Source: Armigeres subalbatus (Eukaryota > Arthropoda > Insecta > Diptera > Culicidae). Taken from it: a DNA stretch of 64,000 bases. Both the position numbers and the translations under genes were made by a program. The stretch spans positions 246,806,096-246,870,095 of the forward strand of contig NC_085141.1 of assembly GCF_024139115.2 (NCBI RefSeq), given 5' to 3'. Numbering within the stretch: the first letter of the stretch is position 1; each line of letters starts with the position of its first letter. The notes beneath the pieces are model-generated. The model searched no databases, had not been told where the DNA came from, and saw nothing but the letters and a program-made list of their open reading frames with translations. Shown here in pieces: positions 11,522-24,119 of the stretch.

Positions 11522-12241
11522 CTATTCGTTCGGAGCGTCTTGCGGAGTCCAAAGTACGTACGATTTCCAGCCACTATGCGTTTCTCCGCTGGTATCATTT
11601 TCGGCAGTCACCAGTGAGCCCATGTACACAAATTCTTCTACCACCTCGATTTCGTCACCACCGATGCAAACTTGCGGTGAGTGGCTCACATTGTCTTCTC
11701 TTGAGCCTCTTCCTATCATGTACTTCGTCTTCGACGTTTTGATGACTAGTCCAATCCGCTTAGCTCCCCTCTTCAGTCTGATGTAGGCTTCCTCCATCTT
11801 CTCAAAGTTACGTGCCATACTATCTATGTCGTCGGCGAAGTCAAATAACTGGACGGACTTATTGAAAATTGTGTTATTCCCTGCTCTTCGTATTATCCCT
11901 TCCAAAGCAATGTTGAATAGCAGACACGATAGACCATCACCTTGCCGTAACCCTCTGCGGGTTTCGAAAGGACTCGAGAATGCCCCTGAAACTCGAACAA
12001 CGCACATCACCCGATCCATCGTCGCTTTGATCAACCGTGTCAGTTTATCCAGAAAACCGTGTTCGTGCATTAGCTGCCATAGCTGGTCCCGATCGATTGT
12101 ATCATATGCGGCTTTAAAGTCGATGAATAGATGATGTGTGGACACGTTGTATTCGCGGCATTTCTGCAGTACTTGGCGAATGGCGAACACCTGGTCCGTG
12201 GTGTAGCGTTCGCCCATAAAACCCGCCTGGTACTGCCCCAC
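11522..12241 (-). pseudogene. LINE reverse-transcriptase palm
   Basis: Motif A is FIDFKAAYDTID (residues 39-50). Motif B is RRGLRQGDGLSCLLFNIALE (95-114). Motif C is FADD (135-138, about 11828-11839). Then KIS-like TSKTKYMIG and the thumb GGDEIEVVEEFVYMGSLV follow. All catalytic aspartates remain. It is separated by frame breaks from the linker upstream and the C-terminal domain downstream. Confidence 0.88.
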
Positions 12242-12266
12242 GAACTCCCTTGCAATTGGTGCCTGC

Positions 12267-12905
12267 CTAGTTGGTGCATAAAATTTGGGAGAGTACCTTA
12301 TAGGCGGCGTTCAGCAATGTGATTGCGCGGTAGTTGCTACAATCCAGCTTATCGCCCTTTTTGTAGATGAGACACACGACACCTTCCATCCACTCCTGCG
12401 GCAAAACTTCCTCCTCCCAAATCTTGGTAATGACCCAGTGCAGCGCTCTAGCCAGTGCCTCACCACCGTGTTTAAATAGCTTTCCTGGTAGTTGGTCAAT
12501 CCCAGGGGCTTTGTTGATCTTCAGCCGTCCAATCTCCTCCTGGATTTTCTGGAGATCCGGAGCCGGTAAAATTATGTCCTGAGCGCGTTCTCCCAGGTCC
12601 ATCACCATACCGTTATCTTCGTGTGCCACATCGCCATTCACGTGCCACCTTTGGATCACCTCACGCTCGTTCGTAAGAAGGTTCTCGCTTATGTCCTTAC
12701 ACATATCAGGCTGTGGCACGTGGCCCTTGCGTGAACGGTTTAACTTCTCATACAACTTTCGTGTGTTATTAGCGCGGTACAGTTGCTCCGTCTCTTCACG
12801 GTCTCGATTTTCATGCTGGCGCTTTTTCCTCCGAAAAATCGAGTTTTGTCTGTTCCTCGCCTGTTTATATCGTGCCTTGTTCGCCCTCGTGCGGTGTTGC
12901 AGCAA
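12267..12905 (-). pseudogene. LINE linker and N-terminal reverse transcriptase
   Basis: A lysine/arginine-rich linker (residues 1-60) precedes the RT entry motif: INKAPGIDQLPGKLFKHG, then EEEVLPQEWMEGVVCLIYKKGDKLDCSNYRAITLLNAAYK, which continues into the next frame. This is the fingers region that contacts template RNA. The frame breaks at about 12270 where the next block takes over. Confidence 0.85.
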
Positions 12906-13045
12906 TCTCGCCTATGCTGCATTCTTCTCTTCCACTAACTGCTCACATTCGCCGTCATACCAGTCATTTCTCTGATCCGGGGGCACCGTGCCAAGTGCAG
13001 CGATTGCGGTGCTACCAATGGCGGATCGAATATCTCTCCAGCCAT

Positions 13046-13477
13046 CTACAGCTGCTCTTCCTTTGGGAGTGCCACTTCCAGCTGCTGCGCGTATTCTTGG
13101 GCTAGTCTACCGTATTGTAGCCGTCCAATGTTAAGCCCAATGTTATGCCGCGGCGTCCGACTTCGACGCGTGTTGTACACCGTCGAGAGTTTTGAGCGCA
13201 GGCATTCTGCAACGAGATAGTGGTCGGATTCAATATTCGCACTGCGATAAGTGCGGACGTTCGTGATGTCGGAGAAGAATTTACCGTCGATTAGAAAGTA
13301 GCCGATTTGGTTTTCCGTTTCTTGGTTAGGTGATCTCCATGTGGCCTTGTGAATATTTTTGCGGGGAAAGAAGGTGCTTCGGACTACCATTCCGTGGGAG
13401 GCTTCGAAGTTTATGCATCGTTGTCCGTTGTAGATACATGTAGAAAAAAAAATAACATTAATTATCTGGGTAAACAC
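13046..13477 (-). pseudogene. LINE APE endonuclease, C-terminal half
   Basis: FFPRKNIHKATWRSP, then TENQIGYFLIDGKF, then ANIESDHYLVAECL are the canonical last blocks of LINE apurinic-type endonucleases, which nick target DNA to start reverse transcription. The usual D in NQIDH has become G (NQIGY), which would damage catalysis. The SDH block is intact. The first ~25 codons of this open frame (MFTQIINVIFF...) are unrelated flanking sequence. Confidence 0.8.
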
Positions 13478-13480
13478 CTA

Positions 13481-13660
13481 CATTTACACATTTACCATTG
13501 CATTATTCCGAGCAAATGCATTCTTTTTAAAGAAGAAAATGGCATTCGGGGAAATTGCATTCGGGAAATTGATTTTCGGGGAATTATCGCAATTATTAAC
13601 TATAGTATTCATCTTTGAATAAAAATATACCCAAATACCCGAATAAAAAATACAATAGAG
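13481..13660. repeat. Dispersed TTCCG...AAATGC repeat fragment
   Basis: CATTATTCCGAGCAAATGC near 13500 matches the family at 758-915 and 46655-47250. It is followed by short direct GGGGAAATTGCATTCGGG-type units. Confidence 0.55.
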
Positions 13661-13661
13661 T

Positions 13662-14102
13662 TGCACTGCCCATGATCGCATATTTGTAACAATCGACATA
13701 AGTAGGCATGGGAGAAATGGAACGATTAAGTTTGTGATATGCATTAGTATGGAAATCTAACTAATTTTCAAAAAAATTCTAAAAATTGTACAAACACTTT
13801 TTGCAGTTAAAATCATCGGCAGCTATATCTGCATCATTTAATATTTGAGTGCAAATCAATTGTGCCAATTTTTGTTCAACGAACATGGCACACCGGTGAA
13901 ATAATTTTCCAGTGTTACATTTATGCGGTCACTATGCTCGATGTTACAAATCAACTTGGTAGTTTTTTCAAGATTTTTCGAACAAACTTTCAGATTTCAC
14001 CAACTTAGATGAAAGAACTAACAATTTTAAGACAATTCATAAGTCTAACTCAAAATTGCAAAAAATGCAATTGTTACAAATATGCGATCATGGGCAGTGC
14101 AA
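13662..14102. mobile_element. MITE with 33-bp near-perfect TIRs (TTGCACTGCCC ends)
   Basis: TTGCACTGCCCATGATCGC at 13662 continues through TATTTGTAACAAT. Its exact reverse complement ends at 14102. The interior (about 370 bases) is AT-rich and noncoding. AATAGA occurs immediately outside both ends, which may be a duplication, though the exact boundary is uncertain by a base or two. Confidence 0.8.
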
Positions 14103-15829
14103 TAGAATATCATAAAAATACAATATATTTTATTGATGAGCATTAAATACTATTGTTTTTATATCTTACTAATTAAAGTTCCATACTGTTATTTCAACAG
14201 ACGTACAATAAATTCTATTGCCAGTATAATGTCGGTAATAGAATTACAATATATTAAATAGTAATGGCAAAAATTTGTTCGAGAAAAAAAAACGATTTTT
14301 TTTATTGTAAAGATACATAACAACCCCTACTTTCTATTGTAAAACTGCCATTTACAATAGGCTTAATGGTGGAAAACAATAGTCTTGAATGTTATTCTAT
14401 TGTGAACCACAATAGAGTTTAATGTAATTACTATTAATTTCATCGTACTATCACAATAATTTATATTGTATGTCTTTTGGGATTTTTCATTAAGGTAAAT
14501 ACATGTATGTGCAAGATATTGTTAAGAGTGTTTGTAATTTATAAAAATGTCCGGCTTCTGTTTGATTCAAACCTTGGATAGCACCTGGCATTGGATTCAT
14601 ATTTCAGATACAAAGAAATAAACTTCGGACCAGTACTGGAATTTCTCATTTTCAATGAGAGATGTCACGCGATGTTTACATATCTGCCCCTTTCAATATC
14701 TATGGAAACGCGAAGGATGAATGGCATGCTACAAAAATCTCAAAACATATTTGTTTCGTGACAGGGCATGAAAGTGTGCAATATCTTCTTTATTTTTGTG
14801 TTTATTACCACTTTCAACCCGGTGAATTAAAGGCATATGATTAATTTATCGTCTAGTCACTATTATTTGCATTTATCTATCAACATAATTTAGAAATTTT
14901 AATTTTAAAATAGAGCACACCATCCTTTCATGACTGCCTTTCATTTGAAATTGATCAAAGAAACCACGGTTTCATTTGGTCGGCTGAAATAGACAAATGC
15001 GCTTTGCTCTCTGTCTTATGACGATCACGACTTATTCCACTACTGCTTCGGACACCTGATTACACAGTACCGAGAAGAATAATTGCAAACAATTCTCACT
15101 GCACAGCTCAGTCTGTCTTTCAACTATTCCGTCGCATTGAATTGATATGGCTTACTAGAATGTAACGTAACTATACTAAAATAAAGTAGAACCATATGTC
15201 CTTTCAATCCAGCTTGATAGAACATTTCGATAAAAAATTCCATCGAATTTAAGCGTCCGAAGTTTGAAGTTGTCCGAAATTTGACTACCCACGGTAGCAA
15301 AAGAGAGAGTAAACAATGGGAGCCTCTCTTTTAGCCATACGGTGTTTTCAAATATTTTGGTTTGGTTAGTAATCAGCCAAACGTTAAGGTGATTATACAA
15401 TCAAGCCATGTGGTGAATTTTAAATTCACCACACGATTTTCTACTCCTATTATCAAATATTCAAATCTAGCGTAATAATTGTCGTACAATGCTGAAATTA
15501 AAGTCGATTGTTTAGCATGAGTAAGGAAACGATCTACGAATGTTTCATCCCCATGGGCATTGTGGTTTTCTCAATTTGTGCTCTTGAAAAATCACTAGAA
15601 AAAGCACGCGGTTTCCAAGATGGCCGATTTGTGGCTTTGTTGTATAACCACCTTAATCATGTCAGATAATATTTTATCTTTCTGGTATTCCGATAAGGTA
15701 CACATCGTATTTACATATTTGAGCATTGGTGGTATCGCTTTCCGCCATCGAACCGACCTACTATACAGTGTTAGTATATCTATAGCTATACTAACAAAAA
15801 CAAAGCGAGAGTGAGTTTTTCCTTAGTGA
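14103..15829. other. AT-rich, no gene seen
   Basis: The stretch at 14100-14480 has many ACAATAG / CTATTGT words in both orientations, suggesting decayed inverted-repeat elements. The remainder is unremarkable; the ORFs are short and unrecognised. Confidence 0.5.
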
Positions 15830-16250
15830 ATTCTCTCCCGCTCGCCTTGCCTCTCAGATTCTAACCGCACCAGAAAGTGCTCATCTTTGTTGGCGCGCGC
15901 GCTGGGTTGGCCGAAGCCGTCCCGACGGAGAACGACAGCAGTTAGTCGCTGGTTAACTGTCTACCTTCTAGGAAGGAATTACAAATCCCGCTTGGCCGTA
16001 GAAACGCGTGGTCAAGTTAGGGACGGCCACGTCCGCGAAAGAAGAAAACGTAAAGGAGAGCATAGTTTGCAAGTGTATAGCAGCCGCCGGGTTCGTTCCG
16101 GAAGCCAAGTGCGTGAATCACATTCGGTGTTCGCCGTTGTGTGAATGCTGAGTGCGTTGGGAATTTTCAGCCTTTTTCCAAGTGAGTGTCCTTTTTTCAA
16201 GGGTTCGCGTGTCGGTGCGATGCTGCCACAGTGCATGAGACACAATCGAA
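15830..16250 (+). promoter_or_regulatory. GC-rich island, candidate 5' noncoding exon
   Basis: A GC- and CpG-rich patch (TTGGCGCGCGCGCTGGG near 15892) in AT-rich surroundings. It ends with a donor-like CCAA|GTGAGT at about 16177-16184. An 85-codon + frame (15887-16144) is basic and low-complexity and resembles a translated UTR more than a protein. It could be a distal first exon of the downstream kinase gene, 15 kb away, or of an unseen gene. Confidence 0.25.
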
Positions 16251-17575
16251 GCTAATGATTATGGCATTAGCTTTACGTAAGGGACCTGATGCGATGGATG
16301 TGGTGGGATGGGTGATTTTCCGCTCGAGCGAGTGAAGTGATAGAATAGAAGGTTTGATTAGCGGCAATCACATAGCCGACGAATCGCTTCAAGTGTTAAA
16401 CTTGACTCACTTATCATCAGGCGGTCAGCCATAAGAAGGATGGTGTTTCCGGGCGCACGTACTCGCGAGTGAACTGATAGCGTTGCGAGTAAGGGTGGCG
16501 AATGCGTGAATAAGTGCATCTTTCTACGCCTTTGAATGCTCAATGGGTGAATCGTTCTGTTTGTTTTGATTTTGAATTCGTGTTCTGGCGGTACTTGTAA
16601 GATGTTCTTGGCAAAGGATTTGACATGCGAGATGAGTTGGGATAACGTTAATTGAGAATGATTTGTGACAGTCTGAACCGTGCAATTGAAATCATAAAAC
16701 ATTACAAGTTCGAACTCTAATGGCTCACGCTTTTATGGCTGCATGTCAATAACAAAAAGTTGAGGTAATTGGCTATCTAAAGTGACTGATAACTGTACTA
16801 AGAGTTCAGGCTAACTAACCCGTAGTTCATGAAAAAATCGAACTTTTTATAGACATTTGATGAATATTATGGTTGAATTCAAATACTACAGAAGCTTTTC
16901 CAGAATTAATTTGATTATACGCAAAACATTGGATTTTCTCAAAATTTCCATACATTTTATAGCGAGAAATTATAGAAAATAATGAAATGCGTTTTCTCGA
17001 AACATAGTTTTTGCCTCTTAGGAGTTTTCTTCTAGCTCTGTTATGACAGTAAACATGTAAAAAATCACGAGTATGTGAAAAAGCCATAGAGCAGGATAAT
17101 CTGTGCTTATTGATTCATTCTTCACCTGGTTGGGTACAGCGTCGATACACCTCATGGGGGCCACCGAACCGGGAAATTGAAAGCACCGGGAAAACCGGGA
17201 ATTCAGGACATTGGCCGGATTTTTTTTTTCGTCAGGTTACATTCAAAATTCTTGTCACAAGTCAGTCCAAAAGCCGCTTGTGGTCGATACATATTGAAAT
17301 ATTCCTTTTTTGAATGAATGTATTCAACTTTAAGTTATTGTCCAAGCCGGCCTTTTATTTTTTTGTGATTTTCAGATGCACAGAAATCGAAGAAGAATAT
17401 GGTGAATAATATATATTTTAACACTTATTCAAGAGTTGTTTAGATTTATATTTGAAAATTCTATAAATTACTATTTTTCAATAGTATTTTTTTTATTCTT
17501 CGTGATTTTGTCTGTAATATTTTAAACAGTGAAATATCTTTAGTTCATATTTTTTCAGAACTAACCTAACATAAA
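16251..17575. other. No gene seen
   Basis: Mixed to AT-rich DNA. Near 17155-17225 short repeats of ACCGGGAA-type appear (AACCGGGAAATTG, CACCGGGAAAACCGGGAA) that recur near 24030-24090, probably parts of one old element. Confidence 0.5.
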
Positions 17576-17818
17576 ACAGTGAACGTTCGCTAATTGGGTT
17601 TTCTTTAGTTGGGGGTTCGCTAATTGGGGCGCGTCCAATTAAAAAGCAGTTAAACGTCAAAACGTGAAGTGAAATACGCGTTGACGTTTTGTTCCCGTGT
17701 TTGGCGGGATCGATACTTCTTGGCGCGTAAAATTTTCCTTTGTCAGAATGCCCCAATTAACTAACGATATTCGATAGTTAGGGGTGAGGTCGTGCCTCAA
17801 TTAGCGAACGATCACTGT
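17576..17818. mobile_element. MITE with ACAGTGAxCGTTCGC TIRs (243 bp)
   Basis: The left end ACAGTGAACGTTCGCTAATT pairs with the right end, whose reverse complement begins ACAGTGATCGTTCGCTAATT. A second GTTCGCTAATTGGGG lies inside at 17616. CAGTG-type ends are typical of Tc1/mariner/pogo elements, but no TA duplication is visible at the edges. Confidence 0.7.
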
Positions 17819-18520
17819 GGAAGGTTACGATTGTGAAAGATATACTCTAATTATTTTTTAACTTGTTACACCGTAAATATGGAATAGGTGAAAATTCCAG
17901 TATTTAAACCTTTTAAACAAAAAATTCAAAATTTTATATTAGTGGAAAAAACTGAAAAAAATAAACAAAATGCAATTTAACATGTGAAACTGATTGAATT
18001 CCGAATCGAATATTTGCTTGTCTAAAATGTGCTTGAATCTATTTTAGAAAACAAAATAATTATTTTGATCGGAAACACATATTTGGGTCTTCGAGTTAAA
18101 TCTGGAAAGAAAAGAAGAAAATCAATACCAATAACTATAATGAGGCTATGCACTGCTAAAACTTACTCCATTGCTAAGTTTTTCAAGTTAAAAAAATTTG
18201 ATTTAATTTATTAGAGATAGCTGTGTCTTTCCTCACATAATTTTGCGATAATTCGAATAGCTTCATCAGGACACATGCCCATTGAAATAGTCTGGATAAG
18301 ATCAAACCGACGGTTGAATATTAAAAATATTCCGGCTACTATAAGATACTATACGTTTTTTTCGGTTTTCATGCACATTAGCACATTATGCTCTAAAAAG
18401 GAAAAACCACACTAGCCTGGCAAGCAATGTCCATTGGCTCTGTCAGAAACTTACGAAAGTTTTGCAACTAAAAAAAGAATCAAACCATTGTAAATCTTCG
18501 CTAATGTGGTATTACCATAA
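17819..18520. other. AT-rich, no gene seen
   Basis: Nothing supportable as a gene; a 61-codon lysine-rich frame at 18029-18214 looks like chance. Confidence 0.5.
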
Positions 18521-19484
18521 GGGGCCGTCCAGAAACCACGTGGTCATATATGGGGGGAGGGGGGGTTTGGAAAATGACCACGATAAGCCACATGGGGGGA
18601 GGGGGGGTGTTGCTCTCGAACCACGTGGTTTTTTTTTACACGAAAAACTTTTGGGGAATAACAATAGCGGTGTAAAAAATACAAATCATCAAAATTTAAT
18701 GATTTAATCATTAAACGCAAAGCGCATCTTAGGGCCGATGCCCACGTAGCGTCTTTTCAACTCAGTGTTAAAAAGAATTTAGCATTAAGCATCGAGAAAA
18801 CCCGGTAACGCAACGTCGGTCGCAACGCCGATGCATATCTGAGTTATTTGGCCAACTTAGCTTTAGATCCTATGTCCATAAAAAAAAATAAACGAAAAAA
18901 CAGGTGAGACTGAAACCTCAATTTCCACAAAAAAAATTTGGGAAAGAAAAATGAAAAAATATTTTTTTAAAAATTCCGCCGCAGATGGTTTTTGGCATCA
19001 CGCCGCCGACACTTTTGCATCAGCGGACTACAGCTACAATTTTGAAAACTGTTCATGTTTTTACAATAATTCAAGAAAAATCTTCAAAAGAATTTCTTGT
19101 GGATATTCAGGAAAAAATCCAGTAAAAAAAATTCCCGTGAAAACTTTGACCTTACTTCATACAATCCTGATAAAGTGCTAGCATTCAGAATGTTTTTTGA
19201 ACAATTCTCTCTGGAAAATTTTGCTTGTAAGTTTTGCTACAAATTGGTCATGAAAAAAAACAAAACATCTCCAGTGTAAATGCCGAAAAAAATTCCATGT
19301 GAATTCTGTCTGAAAATTCAAAACAGTCTCGTGGGAAATACATATAATAATAATTTTCGGTGGAAAAAATGTTCATATTTTCATATTTTTTTTACATTCT
19401 AATGAATTTCTTCGACAAGTTCTTCCGAATCTTCACCAGAAATTCTTTTTCATTTCCAAAATAAGTTTTACGAACATTTTAGGG

Positions 19485-19782
19485 AGCGCATTTCAAAATG
19501 TTCAGTCTCCAGTTAGCCTTACGAGCAAAGGCGTAGGATTGCCAATCCGGAGATGACGAGTTCGATTCTCGTTCCTGTCTAGGATGTTTTCGGGTTTCAA
19601 ACATTGTCGACACCCTAGGTATAATGTATCCATCGTACTTGCTACACAAGATATATAATCGTACAATGGCTGGCATTTAAAACTTTCAATTTATAACTGA
19701 GGAAATGCTAATAGAATAAACTAAGTTGAAAAGCAGACCAACTTCCAGTTGGAATATAGAGCCATAGAAGAAGAAGAAGACT
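19485..19782 (+). mobile_element. tRNA-derived SINE with (GAA)n tail
   Basis: A-box-like GTTAGCCTTACGAGCAAAGG at about 19512 and B-box GAGTTCGATTCTCGT at about 19558 are spaced as in a tRNA, with a GGATTGCCAATCC anticodon-like hairpin between. A ~200-base body follows and ends in AAGAAGAAGAAGAC near 19781. The left boundary is approximate. Such elements are transcribed by polymerase III and copied by LINE enzymes. Confidence 0.75.
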
Positions 19783-20996
19783 TCTAATTTTTTCAAGAAA
19801 AAATTCTCTGAATTTTCATGAGAAATTAAATAGCCAATGCCACATGAAACACTTTGATATTACCGTTGATTTTTTGTTTTCAAATTTGGAATTTTGAAAT
19901 GAATTTTTTTACGCTCTTTGTGAATTCTATCACATTTTTTAAATTTTCCAAATATTTTTTTATTCGAGGCTTTATTTAGAATTTCCACGGAAGAGGCTAT
20001 GGATTATCTTCAAAAAATACTTTGGTTTTTCAAAGAATAAATCTTTAGAATTCTCAAGGTTCATGTTTTTTTAATTTGCACCATAAATTCTTTCAAAATT
20101 TCATGGGAAATTCATTCTTCTTCGGAAAGTCATTTTGATTTCTTTGTAGGTTAAGCTAAACATTGCTTTTAATCTTTACCATGCAAAGAAGCACAAGAAA
20201 TGATTTAAAAATTTTAAGGAATTTTCACATCATAAATTCTTTAAAATTTTGATTTAATTTTCTACGGAATTCCTATTGGAATTGCTTCTAAAGTACAATC
20301 TTCACAAGTACTACAAAAGTGCAATTTTTTCGTTATTTCCACTTGTAAAAACATCAGAATATCCTCGGGAAATTCATTATTGGTGTTTTAGATGAACTTT
20401 TTTTCGATTTTCTACTGGAAAATCTTAGGAATTTCCATCGGAAATATGTTGATATATTCCAAATAATTTCTTTTGGAAATTAAAAAAACTGCTGAAAATT
20501 TCTAAGATTTTTTTTTTGAAAAACGAAAAAAAAATCCATTGGAAATTTAGAAGAATTTCCTTTGAAGATTCATTAAAGTTGCCTAGGATTTTGAAAAAAA
20601 ATCTTTAGAGATTGTGTAAAAAAGTAGGCTGGATTTTTTTTTCTAATTTATACTGGAAATTCTTCGGAATTTGATGTTTATTGGAATTTTCATCGTAAAT
20701 ATGCATTTCGGATCCTTCTACGGATTCTTCTAGTTCTTCAAAATTTCTACCGAACCTTTTTTAGGAACTCTTCCACAGAATTTCGAAAAAAAAGTCGTTG
20801 AAATACTGAAGATTTTTCCGTGGAGACTCCGAAGAATTTCTTCTAAATATTCTGAAGGGTTTCCCTTGCAACTCCAGAATAATTATTCTTGAAAATTAGG
20901 AACAACTGGGACTTTAAAATTAATCCAAGCAATAAATGTAGGCAATTATTTAGGATTAAGAAGCCTAGTTCTTATGATATTGAACAATTAGGCTAA

Positions 20997-21063
20997 TTGA
21001 TCGAAAAATTCAATAATGCACCTAATTAGAACATTTAGGTGCATTATTAAATTTTTCGATCAA
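20997..21063. repeat. 30-bp hairpin (near-perfect inverted repeat)
   Basis: Left arm 20997-21025 and right arm 21034-21063 are complementary (TTGATCGAAAAATTCAATAA against its mirror) with about one base of slip and an eight-base loop. It lies within an AT-rich stretch and may be the core of a small foldback element. It is not followed by a terminator-like T run with functional meaning here. Confidence 0.7.
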
Positions 21064-22374
21064 TAATGCACAAAATTCTAGTAGTGCGTATGAAAAAGGT
21101 TATGACATAGAGAAGTTTGCATTTTAAAAATCAACATGAAATTCTAAATAAAATGCTAAAAGGGTCTTAGAACTAAGAAGAGTCCTGCGATATGAAAAAA
21201 AGTGGCAGTATTCCAAAAAAAAAAACACTCCAATTCCTAAAACAATCTAGGGTAATAAATAGTGTTATAATAACGACTGAAATTGAATTCCAAAACAAAT
21301 CTCAAACCTTTCAGGACGGATGGGTCATATATGCGCAGCGTTTAAGATTGTCTATTAAATCACAAAAGAAAGCTAGACCACCATTTTCTTCAGTAAAATT
21401 GTTCATCTAGATATTGGTTTTACAGAAAAAAATATGGGAGCTCAAATTTGACTGACCCTGAAAACTCAGTTATCCGAAACCTTGGGAAGATTTCGATTCT
21501 AAGAGCATGCAAATGAAGTTGAAATGTTTGAATCATTCTGAACACTCAGATAAGATGGGTCATCCTGAACGTTAAGCCAGTGATTGCTCTCAAGTTCAAC
21601 CCACGACTTCTCGGGTGACCAATCATGACAATTGTAATGTCCTCATCATCGGTATGTACCCAATCCGATGAAATAAGTATATGATCCTAATTTCCATTAA
21701 AATGAGATCTAAGAGACAAGGTACCCAAAATTATCTTGAGTCAACATCAAGCTGCACAATGACTAGGCTAGGTGTACCAGTTGTGGCTATAGCACCAGTT
21801 GTCGCACTAGTGCTTTATATGCCAAATGACCAATCAAATCACCGTGAACCAAGTTCATATCGATAAAGCATATTCATATGACACGATAACACCTTTGATT
21901 TCCTCCAAAACAAGCAAAGCATAATTGTAAAAATTGATTTTGCTTAATTTTTCACGTTCTTTGCACCAGTTGTCGCACTAGTGGTCCCTATTTGGCCAGT
22001 CCCATAAGAAAACAATGGGATTTGCCAAATAAGGAACCAAAATTAAGAATAGTGCCACAACTGGTGCATGGGTTCCTATTATGGATTAATCAATTTTGAG
22101 GATAATAACAAATTTTATTGTGGTTTTCACAGCTGTTCTAAGGAGCATGAAGTAAAACCTTTCGCTTGATATATAAAGTCCACCCACATGCCTTTTACTT
22201 ATTTTTTAAAAAATAGTTGTTCTTATGTATGGCGACAATTGGTACACCGACCCTATTACTTTTTTTGTAGGGCCTTAGAAGCACTGGGTTCACGGACTTG
22301 AATGATTAAGTAGTTCAAACATTACGACTTCTAGGACGTTTTTTAAAACCTAAAAGTTTTGTATAACCTAAGTC

Positions 22375-22540
22375 GAGTCAAGTACGAAAGACTGAAGACG
22401 ACCTCACTGTTGAGGTCGAAATACGTATCTGTCAAGGTACAATCAAGTGGTGGAATTAAATGGGAAGGTACAAACTCGTCTTATGACAAGTAAAGACATT
22501 CCATTAAAAAGCTTAACATAATTTTTTTAACTAAAAAGTC
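22375..22540. mobile_element. Partial copy of palindromic element family P
   Basis: AAGTCGAGTCAAGTACGAAAG, GTTGAGGTCGAAATACGTAT and ACTCGTCTTATGACAAGTAA appear in order, followed by ATTCCATTAAAAAGCTTAA. This is one arm plus the conserved outer end of the palindromic family also found at 28291, 38670 and 40813; the other arm is missing. Confidence 0.75.
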
Positions 22541-22799
22541 TGTAGTAGCTTGTACAAATAACAATTGTCATATCAACCCAATGGACCTAATGGGATATTA
22601 TATCATACATCATTAATAATTTGGTTAATTGGATAAATCGAATGATCCGAACTCCAAAATGATAATTGATCTATAATACATTCATTCTTCTATGAGTCGC
22701 TTATGAAAGGACCATTGACTGAAGCATATTCGAGATATGGAATAGAAGTTCATTGGGAAATTATTCGAAAGACATCAGAGTGACCGAGAAAATATGTTT

Positions 22800-23420
22800 A
22801 GTATGGCATCATTGGATTCCACGAGTCAATATCAAAATAAAATTTCACAGAAAAATTAGAAATTTTGAGAAATGAGCCAGCTCTACACAGATAGAAAAAT
22901 TCACTGAAATTTACACTAAAAATCATGCACATAAATGGAACATCATTATTAGCGTAGCTCCACGCGTGATATAGCCTAAATTTATACAATATTAGACGTG
23001 AATCATCAATATTGCTTGCAAGTTGTACGCAAACTTGTTAGGAAGAGAACCGTTTCAGCGTAGAATAGCTTAGATTTCCGCATCTCAAGTTTTACGCGCT
23101 GTTTACTTTTCACAATTTTTTTCTGTGTAGATTATTTATTAGAGAAAAAATAGAAATTTTCCATAATAGAATTGGAATTTGCCATTAAAGAAATCAAGGT
23201 ATGAATATTAAATAAACATAGAATTACTGCAAATAATGCAAAATTTCCATAAACAGTTGAAAATTTTCCACAAAACAATAATAAATTAGCACTTGTAAAA
23301 GCAAAATTGCAATTATGTATTTAAAAATCACCAATAAAGAAATTAAAAAATATAGGAATATTTTGGAAAATTTCTAAACCATTACAAATTTTTCTCGAAA
23401 TTTTTTAACATATTCATGAG
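22800..23420. repeat. AT-rich degenerate repeats (AAATTTTCCA-type)
   Basis: Many short AAATTTCCATAAA / GAAAATTTTCCACAA words occur in loose tandem. Similar text recurs at 51300-51730. No coding potential. Confidence 0.4.
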
Positions 23421-23785
23421 TCCGCATTTTTTGTATCCTCCTGTTGCATCGAAGGTATGCGAGTTCTAGATAACCTAATACCTAATACAAATTACAACAT
23501 GATAACATCATAAAATCTTCGAAATAATGAAAATTTTAATTTCCATGCTGGGTTTTAGTTTGATTTTGAATCAGTTGAAATTGTCCATCTTCAAAATAGA
23601 TCGGATTAACCATATGTTTTAGTTACAAAGGTTTTTTTTTCAATTTTTGTACTTGGAAAAAAAACCACGTGGTCAAAGGTGGGGGGAGGGGGGGGTCTGT
23701 TAAATGACCACGATAGACCACATGGGGGGAGGGGGGGTTGAAAATCTTCAAAAATATGACCACGTGGTTTCTGAATGGCCCCTAA

Positions 23786-24119
23786 TTATTAAATGCAGGT
23801 TGACACTAACACTGCTTGGCCGCGAGGCGAACAATTTCAGTGTGTCTATTGATTGAAGCATTTCGCATAACACGTTGTTGATAATTTAATGTATCTATTT
23901 TAAAGGTTCGTTACAAATTATCAGTTGCTTCGATACAAAACTGACCTCCGCCCGGTTTGGTCAGAAAATAAAACATCTTTCTAGTTAAAGTTCAAAAACT
24001 CTTACCCTGATTTGTTCAAGTATAATAAAATCCGGGAAAATTGAACAAAATTTTTCGGACGAACCGAGAAAAAACCGGGAATTTGAAAATCAATTTTCAA
24101 TGGCCACCCTGGTTCTATA
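23786..24119. other. No gene seen
   Basis: Short AT-rich spacer with ACCGGGAATTTG-type words that resemble 17155-17225. Confidence 0.4.

Larger units (their letters stand above)
10700..13480 (-). mobile_element. Degenerate APE-type LINE, 2.4 kb of ORF2 plus 3' UTR
   Basis: Running right to left: the C-terminal part of an APE endonuclease (13440-13090), a basic linker, a complete reverse-transcriptase palm and the C-terminal domain (11446-11057). GC-richer sequence at 10700-11056 is probably the 3' UTR. The 5' end is truncated within the endonuclease near 13440. At least four frame breaks separate the coding blocks. The reverse transcriptase at 28985-29617 is clearly from a related element. 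Confidence 0.85.
18521..23782. mobile_element. Region bounded by inverted G-rich ends with TAA duplication (5.26 kb)
   Basis: The left end GGGGCCGTCCAGAAACCACG and the right end (reverse complement GGGGCCATTCAGAAACCACG) match for about 28 bases, through GTGGTCATAT. Each end has an inner block with two GGGGGGAGGGGGG tracts around ATGACCACGATA(G/A). TAA lies directly outside both ends (18518-18520 and 23783-23785). The architecture matches the 367-bp element at 52727-53093. The 4.9-kb interior is AT-rich and has no recognisable transposase. It is either one large non-autonomous element or a MITE split by later insertions. GGGGC ends with TAA duplications recall PIF/Harbinger, by inference only. 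Confidence 0.6.
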
